The notes: generated by a model from the letters alone, not told the origin. Counted from the stretch's first letter, positions 45,152-54,426 are shown. The stretch is 64,000 bases of DNA from Vibrio casei (GCF_002218025.2 NZ_AP018680.1:992001-1056000); one strand, 5' to 3'. Made by a program: numbers and translations.

Positions 45152-46171
45152 GTGAAGAGTAAAAAAATATCCGTGCCAACGGTATACGATGTAGCGGAGC
45201 TGGCGGGCGTATCGCCAAGTACGGTATCTCGCTTTCTTAATCGCACCACGTTTGTGGCACCAGATAAAAGTCAGTTAATTGAAAATGCAATTTCAACGTT
45301 AGGCTATAAGCCAAGTACTCGCCAAGGAGCAAAAAGCGTGACGCGTAGTATGACGCTGGGGGTGTTGATTCAAAGTGCGGAAAGTCCATTTTCTAGCGAA
45401 ATTCTTTTTGGGATGGAAAAAGCGGTCACCAGCCGTGGCTATAACCTTTTGATCGCGACCGGTTACTGGAATAATGATGCTGAAAAAAAAGCGATGGATA
45501 AGCTGATTGCTCAGAAAGTCGATGGCATCATGACGCTGACCGGGACGTTAAGCGATGAGCAAGTAAACCGTTATGCGGCTAACAAACCAATCGTTGCTAT
45601 TGGGAGAGCGATGGAAGGTAAAAATGTCACTTCAATTAAAGTTGATAATAGTATTGGTGCTTACATGGCGACCAATCATTTAATTCAACAAGGCCACAGC
45701 CGCATTGTTCACTTACAAGGCATCATTAGTCATGCGGATTCCCAGCAACGATTAGAAGGGTACAAGCGTGCTTTGACAGATGCGGGGTTGCCGATTAACG
45801 AAAGGCTGATTCGCCGTGGTGAGTTCGAAATGAAAGATTCTTTCGATGTGGTAACTCGTTTAATTAAAGAGAAACAGCCATTTAGCGCTATTTTTGCTGC
45901 CAATGACCAAAGCGCTTATGGGGCAATGCAGGCTTTGTATCAACATGGTATCCGGGTGCCAGCTCAGGTATCGGTGGTTGGTTTCGATGACCTCATTTTA
46001 TCGAGTTATTTTATTCCGCCACTCACAACGGTAAAACAGCCGTTAGAAGGTATTGGACAGGCGGCAGTGTTTACCTTACTCGATTTAATTAATGGTAATA
46101 ATCAAGCACACCGAGTGCCACCGGTTGAATTGAAAGTGCGTGATTCGACAGCGCCGTTTTCGATTAACTAA
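45152..46171 (+). CDS. LacI-family transcriptional regulator
   Basis: 339 aa from GTG, chosen because GAGGGAAC precedes it; a TTG further up (45122) has no site. HTH VPTVYDVAELAGVSPSTVSRFLN, then a periplasmic-binding-like sensor domain (SMTLGVLIQSAESPF ... IFAANDQSAYGAMQAL ... SVVGFDDLILSSYF). The ligand is probably a sugar. It is convergent with the ABC sugar operon (46253-50564) and may control it or an unlinked target. A short inverted repeat AGACCA-N5-TGGTCT (45112-45128) in its leader could be an operator. Confidence 0.9.
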   Translation: MKSKKISVPTVYDVAELAGVSPSTVSRFLNRTTFVAPDKSQLIENAISTLGYKPSTRQGAKSVTRSMTLGVLIQSAESPFSSEILFGMEKAVTSRGYNLLIATGYWNNDAEKKAMDKLIAQKVDGIMTLTGTLSDEQVNRYAANKPIVAIGRAMEGKNVTSIKVDNSIGAYMATNHLIQQGHSRIVHLQGIISHADSQQRLEGYKRALTDAGLPINERLIRRGEFEMKDSFDVVTRLIKEKQPFSAIFAANDQSAYGAMQALYQHGIRVPAQVSVVGFDDLILSSYFIPPLTTVKQPLEGIGQAAVFTLLDLINGNNQAHRVPPVELKVRDSTAPFSIN

Positions 46172-46194
46172 GAATTTATTTTGAATTAGGAAAT

Positions 46195-46232
46195 CCCCCA
46201 TATTACGAAGAAAACGCTTAGTAATATGGGGG
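46195..46232. terminator. Strong hairpin between convergent lacI and ABC genes
   Basis: CCCCCATATTAC-(14 nt)-GTAATATGGGGG: a perfect 12-bp stem 24 bp after the lacI stop and 21 bp before the end of the ATPase gene. U-tracts are weak on both sides, but the position suits a bidirectional terminator or mRNA 3' end. Confidence 0.65.
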
Positions 46233-46252
46233 CTTAAATTGATAACTCTCTT

Positions 46253-47350
46253 TTAGACGCTAGCTAATGATCGACCATTTTCTTTATCAAAAAGGTGCAG
46301 CTCGTTAATATCCCAAACGATATCCGTAATGGCACTGCTATCGGTATCCACAATGCTGGCTTCAACCAGCAGATGCTGCTCTCCGATTTGTGTTTTTAAC
46401 AGCATATTAGCACCCAGCAATTCTTTATCTTTAATGCTGACAGTAAAGGATTGAATTTGGTCGTGTTCAATATGATTGCTGCGCAAATAAATATCGGTTG
46501 GACGAATACCCACACGAACTGCTTGGCCGCTACGAATTTTATCGTGGAAGCGACTCGGAACGGTCAGCGTCTCTTGGCCTAAATCAACAATGTACTTATC
46601 CCCATGCAATTCAATTTTTCCATCTAACAGGTTCATTGAAGGGTTACCGATAAACTGAGCAACAAACTCGTTGGCTGGGTGGCGGAACACTTCTTCTGGG
46701 GTACCCACTTGCTCAATATAACCATCTTTTAATATCACCACACGATTAGCCAATGTCATGGCCTCTATTTGGTCGTGAGTTACATATATAGTGGTGGTTT
46801 TGAGTGTGCGGTGTAAGGTTTTAATCTCATCTCGCATGGTGCCACGCAATTTTGCATCTAGGTTTGATAACGGCTCATCAAACAAAAACACTTTAGGTGT
46901 ACGTACCATGGCACGGCCCATTGCGACACGCTGTCTCTGACCACCAGAAAGCTCTTTAGGTTTACGGTCTAGTAGTGGTTCAAGCTCTAGCATCTTAGCG
47001 GCTTTACGTACTTCTGTGTCAATGTCAGGCTTTTTCATGCCTTTCAATTTCAATGCAAAGGCAATGTTTTCATATACGGTCATATGCGGGTAGAGCGCAT
47101 AGCTTTGGAATACCATTGCCAGATCACGCTCTTTGGCATCCACGTCATTGACCACACGGTCGCCGACAATAACATCGCCAGACGTAATGTTTTCCAAGCC
47201 GGCTAACATGCGAAGAATGGTTGATTTACCACAACCCGATGGTCCGAGTAAAACTAAGAATTCACCATCTTGTACTTTTAAATCGAACTGCTTGACGACT
47301 TCAACATCGCCAAAAGATTTTTTTAAGTTTTTAAATTCAACTTGTGCCAT
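46253..47350 (-). CDS. Carbohydrate ABC transporter ATPase (MalK/UgpC/MsmX type)
   Basis: 365 aa. Walker A LGPSGCGKST (about residues 35-44), Q-loop MVFQSYALYPHMTVYEN, signature LSGGQRQRVAMGRAMVR, Walker B VFLFDEPLSNLDAKLR, switch VTHDQIEAM. C-terminal TOBE-like regulatory domain from about residue 240 (VRVGIRPTDIYLR). It energises the two permeases encoded upstream. Such ATPases can serve several importers. Confidence 0.94.
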   Translation of the reverse strand: MAQVEFKNLKKSFGDVEVVKQFDLKVQDGEFLVLLGPSGCGKSTILRMLAGLENITSGDVIVGDRVVNDVDAKERDLAMVFQSYALYPHMTVYENIAFALKLKGMKKPDIDTEVRKAAKMLELEPLLDRKPKELSGGQRQRVAMGRAMVRTPKVFLFDEPLSNLDAKLRGTMRDEIKTLHRTLKTTTIYVTHDQIEAMTLANRVVILKDGYIEQVGTPEEVFRHPANEFVAQFIGNPSMNLLDGKIELHGDKYIVDLGQETLTVPSRFHDKIRSGQAVRVGIRPTDIYLRSNHIEHDQIQSFTVSIKDKELLGANMLLKTQIGEQHLLVEASIVDTDSSAITDIVWDINELHLFDKENGRSLASV

Positions 47351-47397
47351 ATCGGTATCCTTACTGATGAATCATGGTTCATCAAAAATATAATTAC

Positions 47398-48264
47398 TTA
47401 TCCTTTGACCGCGCCAGATGTGAGGCCGCTGATCATTTGACGAGATGCAAATAAATAGAAAGTTGCAATTGGGAGAATCGAGATAAAGGTCCCCAGCATT
47501 ACCGCCCCCCAAGGTGTATTCGGTAAGTTTTGAACGGAGCGCAGTGCCAGTGTTACGACGTAATTTTCGGTTGAGTTCAATACCACTAATGGGGTTAAAA
47601 AGTTATTCCAAAAGAACACGAACTGCACGATGGCCAGTGTTGCCAATGCTGGTTTGAGTAACGGTAGTACTACGCTCCAATAAGTGCGAAATTCACCTGC
47701 GCCATCAAGTTTAGCTGCCTCCAATAGTTCTCTTGGAATGGATGCCACAATGTGTTGACGCATCAAAAATATTCCAAATGGTGTTGCAGTGAAGGGGAGC
47801 CATACCGCCAAGTGGTTATCGAGCAAGCCTAGAAATTGTACCGTTAAGTAATAAGGAATAATGCTTAGCACGGGTGGGATCATCATAGAACCAACCAACA
47901 GACCAAATAATGCATTTTTGCCTTTAAACTTATACACCGCGAATGCGTAACCACCCATACTACAAAATAGTAGTGAGATAGTGGTGCCTAGAAACGCCAC
48001 CTTAAAGCTGTTAAACATCGACTGCCAAAACGGCATGATTTCAAGCAGTTGCTCATAGTTATAAGCCAGGCTATCACCCAGTGCGAAGCTAAGGTCAACA
48101 CCGAAAATTTCAGTACGATCACGCGTAGCAAGAATAGCGGACCATAAGAATGGAAAGACCGTCATGATTGCCGATAAGATTAAAAATAATCCAAGGACGA
48201 TCAACACCACTTTGGTGATGATGTCTGACCAACGAATGCTTGGTTTTGTTTGTATATTATCCAT
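47398..48264 (-). CDS. Carbohydrate ABC transporter permease, MalG type
   Basis: 288 aa, six helices. The EAA loop is QHIVASIPRELLEAAKLDGAGEFRTYWSVVLPLLKPALATLAI. Polar cytosolic N-terminus. It begins one base after the end of the MalF-type gene, so the two are coupled. Substrate unknown from sequence; context suggests an oligosaccharide. Confidence 0.93.
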   Translation of the reverse strand: MDNIQTKPSIRWSDIITKVVLIVLGLFLILSAIMTVFPFLWSAILATRDRTEIFGVDLSFALGDSLAYNYEQLLEIMPFWQSMFNSFKVAFLGTTISLLFCSMGGYAFAVYKFKGKNALFGLLVGSMMIPPVLSIIPYYLTVQFLGLLDNHLAVWLPFTATPFGIFLMRQHIVASIPRELLEAAKLDGAGEFRTYWSVVLPLLKPALATLAIVQFVFFWNNFLTPLVVLNSTENYVVTLALRSVQNLPNTPWGAVMLGTFISILPIATFYLFASRQMISGLTSGAVKG

Positions 48265-48265
48265 A

Positions 48266-49252
48266 TTAATTGGCCTCTAATCCTTTCTTACCGAAGAAGA
48301 AAAATTGCAATGCAGTCATCGTGGCAATCAGGGCGAAGAGCAGCCAAGAAATTGCCGATGCGGTTCCCATCTCTAACCATTCCCAACCCACTTTATAGAG
48401 GTACATCGAGATAGTTAAACCTGACTGGCCTGTACCACCTGTACCGCGAGTTAATACAAATGGTTCTTCGAATAATTGCAGGTTACCGATAATCGTTAGG
48501 GTGACAGCAAAGAAAATAAATGGACGGATCATAGGTAAAGAAATGTGCCAGAAACGACGCAATGCATTGGCACCATCCATGCGAGCCGCTTCTAAAATAT
48601 CTTTAGGAATCGTCATTAAGCCGGTGGTGTAAAGCACGATGTTAAAACCGGTATATTTCCAGAACACCACAAAGGCAATCGAAGGTTTAATTAAGGTTGA
48701 ATCTTCTAACCAGCGAATCGGTTGAAAATCCAATACCCAAGCAAAAGCCCAGCCAAAGAAAGGGTTATTGGCTAAGGAAATAAGCGCCTGGTTAATAATG
48801 CCTGATGTTGGTGAATACATGTTAAAGAAGATCAGCGAAACCGCGACCGTCGACGTAATGTATGGCAAAAAGTAGGCAGAGGTTAGCCAGTGGCGTAATC
48901 GATCGGAAAACGATACCAGAGCATAAGCTACAGGAATCGCAACCACATGCTGCATAACACCAGAGGTAATCGCTAACCAAAATGTATTTTGCAGAGAGCG
49001 CCATAACCACGGGTCAGTCAGTGCAATGTCGTAGTTCTCGATTCCGACATATTTCATGGCAGATAGGCCTTCTACCGGGTTCCAAGCATGGAAGGATAAA
49101 TAGACAGAAAACAACAGTGGGAATAGGCCAAACACAGCAAATAAGATTAAAAAAGGCATTAAAAAGCCATATGGTGTAATTTTGGACCATGAAAAACGCG
49201 AGGCTTTTTTGTTGCAGTGAGCCGACACTACTTGATTGACAGCTTGAGTCAT
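48266..49252 (-). CDS. Carbohydrate ABC transporter permease, MalF type
   Basis: 328 aa, six helices. First helix ITPYGFLMPFLILFAVFGLFPLLFSVYLSFHAWNP, EAA loop TGLMTIPKDILEAARMDGANALRRFWHISLPMIRPFIFF. It lacks the large periplasmic P2 loop of E. coli MalF, like most sugar permeases of the family. A hairpin (49280-49310) separates it from the binding-protein gene. Confidence 0.93.
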   Translation of the reverse strand: MTQAVNQVVSAHCNKKASRFSWSKITPYGFLMPFLILFAVFGLFPLLFSVYLSFHAWNPVEGLSAMKYVGIENYDIALTDPWLWRSLQNTFWLAITSGVMQHVVAIPVAYALVSFSDRLRHWLTSAYFLPYITSTVAVSLIFFNMYSPTSGIINQALISLANNPFFGWAFAWVLDFQPIRWLEDSTLIKPSIAFVVFWKYTGFNIVLYTTGLMTIPKDILEAARMDGANALRRFWHISLPMIRPFIFFAVTLTIIGNLQLFEEPFVLTRGTGGTGQSGLTISMYLYKVGWEWLEMGTASAISWLLFALIATMTALQFFFFGKKGLEAN

Positions 49253-49279
49253 AATCGGTTCTCTTAGCAGAAAGTGACA

Positions 49280-49310
49280 AAAGAAGGCGTAGACATTGGC
49301 TGCCTACGCC
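49280..49310 (-). terminator. Intercistronic hairpin after the sugar-binding-protein gene
   Basis: On the minus strand GGCGTAG-(11 nt)-CTACGCC followed by TTCTTTTG. A partial terminator here would give more binding protein than permease, as in other ABC operons. Confidence 0.6.
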
Positions 49311-49319
49311 ATTAACAAC

Positions 49320-50564
49320 TTATAAGTTACGGGTACGGCGTTTAATTAAACGTTCCGCTTCTGCTAATGCTTCTTTGATATCTCGGTCTTCATCAAGAAC
49401 TTGCATTAAAGCATTCTCTAAGATGATCGCACGAGCCACATGGTCACCTTTAGCCGGCAAGACGGGTTTGATATTTTTTGCTACATCAGCAAATAACAAA
49501 CGTGCTTTTTGGCCACCTAGGAATGGGATTTCCTCATTAAAGATTGGGCTATCATAAGTGGTTTTATTGGCTGGGAATGCACCAATGGTTTCAAAGTGTT
49601 TAAGTTGCACTTCACGCTCAGTCGTCATGTATTGGATAAGTTTCCAAGCGGCTTCTTTGTGTTCACTTTGCTTAGGAATGGATAGGAAAGAACCACCCCA
49701 GCTACCATAGATACCGTTAGGTAAGTTCTCTACACCCCATTTGCCAGAGGTTTCAGGTGCGATCCAGTTTTGTAAGTGACCAAGTAGCCAAGCACCAGAA
49801 AGCTGTGTTGCAAAGGTACCTTTACGGAAGCCTTCATACCACTCATTACTCCAAGCCGTGATACGAGCATCAAGACCCTTATCGCGGATTTCTTTTGCAA
49901 TAGTGAAAGCTTTAACAAATCGAGGGCTAGTGACAATCGGCTCACCTTTGGCATCAAAATAGAGGCCTTCATTATCACCGACAGTGGTAAAGATAATCGC
50001 TTGAGCAACATCAGCAGCCGATGCAATTAGGTAGACATTATTTTTCTTGAGTTCTTCACCATAGGCGATGTAGCTATCCCAATCTTTAATCACTTCATTG
50101 ATATTTTCGCCAGTATCTTTAAGTAGGTCACGGCGGTAGTACATTACGCCTGGGCCTAAATCAACCGGGATACCATAAACGCTACCATCAGCTCCTTGAC
50201 CTTGCGCCCAAGCATAAGGAGCAAATTGATCTTTATATTGGTCAGCTTTAAAAGAGGCAGATAAATTGACTAAGCCGCCTGAAGCTACAAATGGGCCAAT
50301 TTTTTCGACATCCACGACGACGACATCGCCCGCGCCAGAGCCGGTTGCGAGGTTTGTGGTTAATTTAGTGTGATGGTCACCATGGTTATTCATTAAGTAA
50401 TCGACTTTGATTCCTGTTTTCTCGGTAAAGTCAGGTAGCAGTACATTTAAACTACTATCAAAATCGGGAAAACCATCAAAGCGGATATTTTCTTCAGCCT
50501 GGACTGAACCAACAGCCGCAGCGCTGACCATCGCAGCAAGAGTAATAGACTTCAATTTCATCAT
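49320..50564 (-). CDS. Carbohydrate ABC transporter periplasmic binding protein (SBP_bac_1)
   Basis: 414 aa. Signal peptide 1-23 (MMKLKSITLAAMVSAAAVGS, cut after VQA). Family 1 solute-binding fold: LNVLLPDFTEKTGIKVDYL, VVDVEKIGPFVASGGLVNL, YGIPVDLGPGVMYYRRDLLKDTG, GSWGGSFLSIPKQSEHKEAAWKLIQYMT. The substrate is likely a di- or oligosaccharide; aromatic residues typical of sugar sites are present but do not identify it. 36 bp after lacI. Confidence 0.92.
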   Translation of the reverse strand: MMKLKSITLAAMVSAAAVGSVQAEENIRFDGFPDFDSSLNVLLPDFTEKTGIKVDYLMNNHGDHHTKLTTNLATGSGAGDVVVVDVEKIGPFVASGGLVNLSASFKADQYKDQFAPYAWAQGQGADGSVYGIPVDLGPGVMYYRRDLLKDTGENINEVIKDWDSYIAYGEELKKNNVYLIASAADVAQAIIFTTVGDNEGLYFDAKGEPIVTSPRFVKAFTIAKEIRDKGLDARITAWSNEWYEGFRKGTFATQLSGAWLLGHLQNWIAPETSGKWGVENLPNGIYGSWGGSFLSIPKQSEHKEAAWKLIQYMTTEREVQLKHFETIGAFPANKTTYDSPIFNEEIPFLGGQKARLLFADVAKNIKPVLPAKGDHVARAIILENALMQVLDEDRDIKEALAEAERLIKRRTRNL

Positions 50565-50600
50565 TATTTCGTCCTTAAAATGTTATTGGTTTATGGTTTT

Positions 50601-51605
50601 TTATAGAGGTGCAATCGCCATGGTGGATTCACGGACGACTAATGTCGGCGTAAATTTAAATTGCACATCGGGTTTTTTCTTATTGAACTTTTGCAGTAAC
50701 AGATGAACCGCTTCTACGCTCATTTTTTCAATAGGGTAATGTATTGTGGATAGGGCAGGGGTGACGTATTGGCTGAAAATAATATTGTCAAAGCCCATGA
50801 CAGAGATGGCTTTCTCTTGAGGCCTTTCCAATTCGTTAAGTGTTTCGATTGCCCCGATCGCCATTAAATCGTTACAGCAAAAAACGGCTGAAAAATCGAG
50901 ATTACGGTTGAGTAACATTTCCATGGCTTTTGCCCCAGTTAACTCGGTAAATCCAGCTTCTGCGACTAATCTAGAATCGTAAGCAATATTGGCTTCTTCT
51001 AAAACAGTACGATAGCCTTGTAAGCGTGCGCGAGCATCAGGCTTGGATAGTGGCCCTGTAATACAAGCAATGCGACGATGACCTAATTCGATTAAATGCT
51101 TAGTGGCTGATTTACCACCGAGCTCATCATCCATTTCAATACAGCTGCTATGCAGCTCGGGAATCGAACGGCTTAGTATCACTACTGGTAATTTTTGTTT
51201 TGATAATTCAATCAAATAATCATCAGACAAATAAGAGGTGTAGATCAGTAGAGCATCGACTCGGCGACTTAACAAAAACTCGACCGCCATCTGTTCGCTT
51301 TGCACGTTTTGACCGCCAGCGGTCACCATCAATTGATAACCCAATGGTCGCAGGGTTTCTTCAATAGTGCTCATGATGTTGCCGTAATATGGACCTGCGA
51401 GTTCAGGAATAACCAGACCAATACAGCCTGAGCGATTGAGGGCGGCAGAATGGGCGATGGATTGTGGGCGATAATCTAACGCTTGAATGGCTTTTTCAAC
51501 GCGCAGTTTCTTATCATGGCTCACTCGACTGCTTCCGTTTATGACACGTGAAACGGTCGCTTGAGAGACTCTAGAAAGTTCAGAGACTTGTTTGATTGTT
51601 GCCAT
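50601..51605 (-). CDS. LacI-family regulator, first gene of the ABC sugar operon
   Basis: 334 aa from MATIKQVSELSRVSQATVSRVING (HTH), with AGGAT before the ATG; the frame is open further upstream but has no better start. The sensor domain includes IGLVIPELAGPYYGNIMSTIE, CITGPLSKPDARARLQGY and SVMGFDNIIFSQYVTPALSTI. It is upstream of and close to the binding-protein gene, so it is probably autoregulated as the operon repressor. Candidate operators lie at 51654-51665 and 51787-51798. Confidence 0.92.
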   Translation of the reverse strand: MATIKQVSELSRVSQATVSRVINGSSRVSHDKKLRVEKAIQALDYRPQSIAHSAALNRSGCIGLVIPELAGPYYGNIMSTIEETLRPLGYQLMVTAGGQNVQSEQMAVEFLLSRRVDALLIYTSYLSDDYLIELSKQKLPVVILSRSIPELHSSCIEMDDELGGKSATKHLIELGHRRIACITGPLSKPDARARLQGYRTVLEEANIAYDSRLVAEAGFTELTGAKAMEMLLNRNLDFSAVFCCNDLMAIGAIETLNELERPQEKAISVMGFDNIIFSQYVTPALSTIHYPIEKMSVEAVHLLLQKFNKKKPDVQFKFTPTLVVRESTMAIAPL

Positions 51606-51653
51606 GCTATATCCTTTAGCTTTAGTGATTTCATTTAATGGTGTCCACATAAT

Positions 51654-51665
51654 GAAAGCGGTTTC
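51654..51665. promoter_or_regulatory. Candidate LacI-type operator upstream of lacI (50601-51605)
   Basis: GAAA-GCGG-TTTC, with flanks TGAAAGCGGTTTCCA, resembles GAAA-N4-TTTC LacI/PurR-type operators. It is about 50 bp before the regulator's start, a promoter-like position. Confidence 0.5.
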
Positions 51666-51786
51666 CAAGTGATGTAACACTATGCAATGAATGGCGTGAA
51701 AGGCGAGAATTCATTTCTCGGTTTGTTTATCCCGAAGCAAGTAAGTCTTCAAAGCTTGAAAATTGAAACAAAAAAATCCAGCTTCA

Positions 51787-51798
51787 TGAAACATTTCA
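51787..51798. promoter_or_regulatory. TGAAA-N2-TTTCA palindrome, ABC operon side
   Basis: TGAAACATTTCA. The same TGAAA-N2-TTTCA pattern recurs twice at 53546-53575 upstream of the MalM-like gene, so it may be a shared operator. Confidence 0.5.
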
Positions 51799-51840
51799 AC
51801 TTTATTTCATGACGGTTATTATCAAAGCGTCACCATCATC

Positions 51841-51882
51841 AAAAAAAGCCTTTCTGAACAAACTGGCCGTTATTCAGAAAGG
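51841..51882 (-). terminator. Porin-gene terminator
   Basis: On the minus strand CCTTTCTGAA-(14 nt)-TTCAGAAAGG then CTTTTTTT: a perfect 10-bp stem and a T-tract, about 90 bp after the porin stop. Confidence 0.88.
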
Positions 51883-51972
51883 TATGAAAAGCATGTATTC
51901 ATATATAAAGGATTAATATGTGGGAATGAAAACTAGATATTCCCACAGGCAGCGGTTTAAAAGAGAGAGTGC

Positions 51973-53184
51973 TTACCACCATGCTTCAAACATTGCACCG
52001 AAGGTTAGCGCATCTGAATCACCATCTTTTGCACCAGATAGTCCAACAAACTCAGTATCAAGCTGTCCGTAAGTGGTATAGAAACGTAGCATTGGGCGAG
52101 AACCCATGAAGCTACCTAGACCGATGTTTTGTGAAAGCGTGGCTTTCCAAGAAGAGTTGGTACCTTTGTCTGAATCAAAGTCCACTTGGTCATAACCTAA
52201 CTCAAGCCAAGTACTCATACGATCATTCCAACGGTATCCAGGGCGAATAACGGCTTGGCTCCATTTCTCATCATCACCACTAGCATTAGTCGATAAATCA
52301 TTGTCTTCAAAGCTTAATGCGTATTCCATCAATATGGTTTCAGTGAAATCAATCGCACCATATGCGAACACACCGAGTGAACCGCCATCGTCAGCAGCAT
52401 TGCTCCATAAGATGCCGTTACGAACACCGTCACTGTAGCGAACGGCAGTTTCGTTCCAACCGTTTGACCAGGTAATACGGTGAATGGCTGCAATTTGATA
52501 TGCATCGTTATCATCAACATCAGTGGTGATCCCGGTGTCCGCATCTGTTGACGATCCATTGCCAAAACCATAGTTAAAGTGGAAGCGTAAGCTTTGAGAG
52601 TCAGTTAGGTTAAGATCATGCAGTTTAGTCACTAGCGCGTAACGACCATTACGGCCTTTATCCCCGGCAACCACAGAAAAGTCTAATTTTGCAAAGTTTA
52701 GGTCTAAGTTATCAACACCGGCACCGGTCCCATCATTTTGTAGATAGAAGTAATCATTTACCCCGATTTGTTCACGACCGTTAAAGCGTTGGCCAGCCCA
52801 AATATAAGCATCTGGTTGGGTGGCAAAAATGCCTTTACCGCCCGCATATGCCTGAGAAATCCCCGTCGGGTTACCGTCATAACCATCGTCCAGCATGACT
52901 GCAACATCCCATTGCATGTCATCTTGTTCAAAGATTTTTTGTAATTTAAACTCAAAACCATTGCCTTCGTTGCCTAAACGGCCGGTTGCTTGGTATTGGC
53001 TGCTGGCGGTTTTAATGACGTTAATCCCATTTTTTACCGAGCCGTCGTAAAGAGCATCATCAGCGGTATAGCCAGCACCGTAGCGGGCATAACCGGTAAA
53101 TAAAAAGGCATCGTCGGCTTGTGCAGCAAGTGGTAGCAAAGTAGAGGCAGTAACAATCGCCAATGTGAGTGTTGAAAGTTTCAT
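51973..53184 (-). CDS. LamB-like carbohydrate-selective outer-membrane porin
   Basis: 403 aa from MKLSTLTLAIV, which has AGGGAA before it. Signal peptide 1-23 (LPLAAQADD). Maltoporin-family features: FTGYARYGAGY at the first strand, DVAVMLDDGYDGN, WAGQRFNGREQIGVNDYF, many alternating aromatic strands, and a C-terminal Trp (AMFEAWW). Predicted 18-strand trimeric channel passing oligosaccharides. Divergent from the MalM-like gene, upstream of the ABC operon. Confidence 0.88.
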   Translation of the reverse strand: MKLSTLTLAIVTASTLLPLAAQADDAFLFTGYARYGAGYTADDALYDGSVKNGINVIKTASSQYQATGRLGNEGNGFEFKLQKIFEQDDMQWDVAVMLDDGYDGNPTGISQAYAGGKGIFATQPDAYIWAGQRFNGREQIGVNDYFYLQNDGTGAGVDNLDLNFAKLDFSVVAGDKGRNGRYALVTKLHDLNLTDSQSLRFHFNYGFGNGSSTDADTGITTDVDDNDAYQIAAIHRITWSNGWNETAVRYSDGVRNGILWSNAADDGGSLGVFAYGAIDFTETILMEYALSFEDNDLSTNASGDDEKWSQAVIRPGYRWNDRMSTWLELGYDQVDFDSDKGTNSSWKATLSQNIGLGSFMGSRPMLRFYTTYGQLDTEFVGLSGAKDGDSDALTFGAMFEAWW

Positions 53185-53487
53185 ATAATTTCCCTTTATA
53201 TGCACAAATTAAACTGTGCTCGTTATTTTTTATTGGTGTTTCCTAAATGCAGTGCAAAGTATATGAAGTGAAAGGTTTGAAATTATTGAATGGAATCACA
53301 TGGAGTTATTATTGGAGAGGCTTATGAAATTGCTATTTGGCATGTTTAATGCTGATTAGATCACAATAAAATATATTTCGATTAATAAAAGTGTATTCAT
53401 AATCACGAATTTAAATTAAAACTCCCGTCTTTTAGTCGAATGGTGATCTGAATGAATAGTTGGCAGTTTCATGAACTAAGTAACCAT

Positions 53488-53505
53488 ACGTGATTATCAT
53501 CACGT
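53488..53505. promoter_or_regulatory. Candidate CRP site, porin/MalM-like intergenic
   Basis: ACGTGATTATCATCACGT contains GTGA-N6-TCAC, the CRP core, fully symmetric. It is consistent with catabolite control of the sugar uptake genes on both sides. Confidence 0.6.
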
Positions 53506-53545
53506 TATTCATTGCACTTTATGTGCAGGGTTGGTGGATGATGCA

Positions 53546-53575
53546 TGAAAAATTTCATAATGTTGAAATATTTCA
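53546..53575. promoter_or_regulatory. Pair of TGAAA-N2-TTTCA palindromes
   Basis: TGAAAAATTTCA (53546-53557) and TGAAATATTTCA (53564-53575), centres 18 bp apart, about 130 bp before the MalM-like start. Confidence 0.5.
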
Positions 53576-53701
53576 TTATGTGATTTTATTTTTTTAAATC
53601 TTAATAATGCTAGGTTGCAAGTTTGTTTAAAACACAGCAATCTAAATAAAAGGGAATAAATCTATCTTAAGAAGAATCATTATTTATCGAAAGGAACACA
53701 G

Positions 53702-54355
53702 ATGAAAAAAATACTGACATTAAGCGTATTATTAGCCTTGGCCGGATGTGCGGATAAAAATGGCAATATATTTAATCCCAACCTATTTGGATCAGACAAA
53801 GCTGCGACGACAGCAGAAGAAGTCAAACAAGTTTCCGACCTGCAGTCGATGGCCATTACCACAAATACTTTTTCAGACATTGAAGCCACTTACTTAGCAT
53901 CCAATAAAACAGTACCGTTTAGCCTATCTCCGAAAGATGCGGTCATGCAGCTTGACTCGGGAAAAACCTTTGTCAAAGTTTTTGCTTTACCACAGTTAGA
54001 ATTTGACCAAGGAATTCATATTAGCAGTCAAGCACGAGAGACCGTGGTCGTGCCTTATTTGCAATTTCTTGATGGTCAATTTAAGCCGGTTGGAGAAGAG
54101 ATAAAATCAACTTACTTGGCCAAATATGACCAATTTGACTTAATCGCTCCAGTGAGTGGCATGTCTAAATCGATTCGTTATATAGCGGTATATAGCCATC
54201 AAGATGAGTATGGTAAACAGACTCAATTATATGATGCAGAGCAAGCTTATAATAAAGAGAATGGTGTGGATCAACCGGCTAAACCTTGGTTGAAAACCAC
54301 CCATGTTCCAGTTGGTAATTTAACGATCAAATTGGAACGTTTGACTGATCAATAA
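53702..54355 (+). CDS. MalM-like periplasmic lipoprotein
   Basis: 217 aa. A lipoprotein signal ends in the lipobox LAGC (Cys16). The mature part resembles the maltose-operon periplasmic protein MalM: FVKVFALPQLEFDQGIHISSQARETVVVPYLQFLD and RYIAVYSHQDEYG. MalM's biochemical role is unknown. Here it is divergent from a LamB-like porin; in E. coli malM follows lamB, so a joint role in outer-membrane sugar uptake is plausible. AAAGGAAC precedes the ATG. Confidence 0.82.
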   Translation: MKKILTLSVLLALAGCADKNGNIFNPNLFGSDKAATTAEEVKQVSDLQSMAITTNTFSDIEATYLASNKTVPFSLSPKDAVMQLDSGKTFVKVFALPQLEFDQGIHISSQARETVVVPYLQFLDGQFKPVGEEIKSTYLAKYDQFDLIAPVSGMSKSIRYIAVYSHQDEYGKQTQLYDAEQAYNKENGVDQPAKPWLKTTHVPVGNLTIKLERLTDQ

Positions 54356-54377
54356 AGACTAAAAATCATACAGAAGA

Positions 54378-54413
54378 AAGTCACGATAATATATTTACTA
54401 TCGTGACTTTTTT
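54378..54413 (+). terminator. Terminator after the MalM-like gene
   Basis: AAAGTCACGATA ... TATCGTGACTTTTTT: a 12-bp stem flanked by A and T runs, between convergent genes, so probably bidirectional. Confidence 0.88.
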
Positions 54414-54426
54414 AATGATGGAATAT

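Larger units (their letters stand above)
53185..53701. promoter_or_regulatory. Porin/MalM-like divergent control region
   Basis: 517 bp. It contains a CRP-like site (53488-53505), two TGAAA-N2-TTTCA palindromes (53546-53557, 53564-53575) and a weaker copy TGAAAGGTTTGA (53269-53280). No ORF. Confidence 0.6.
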
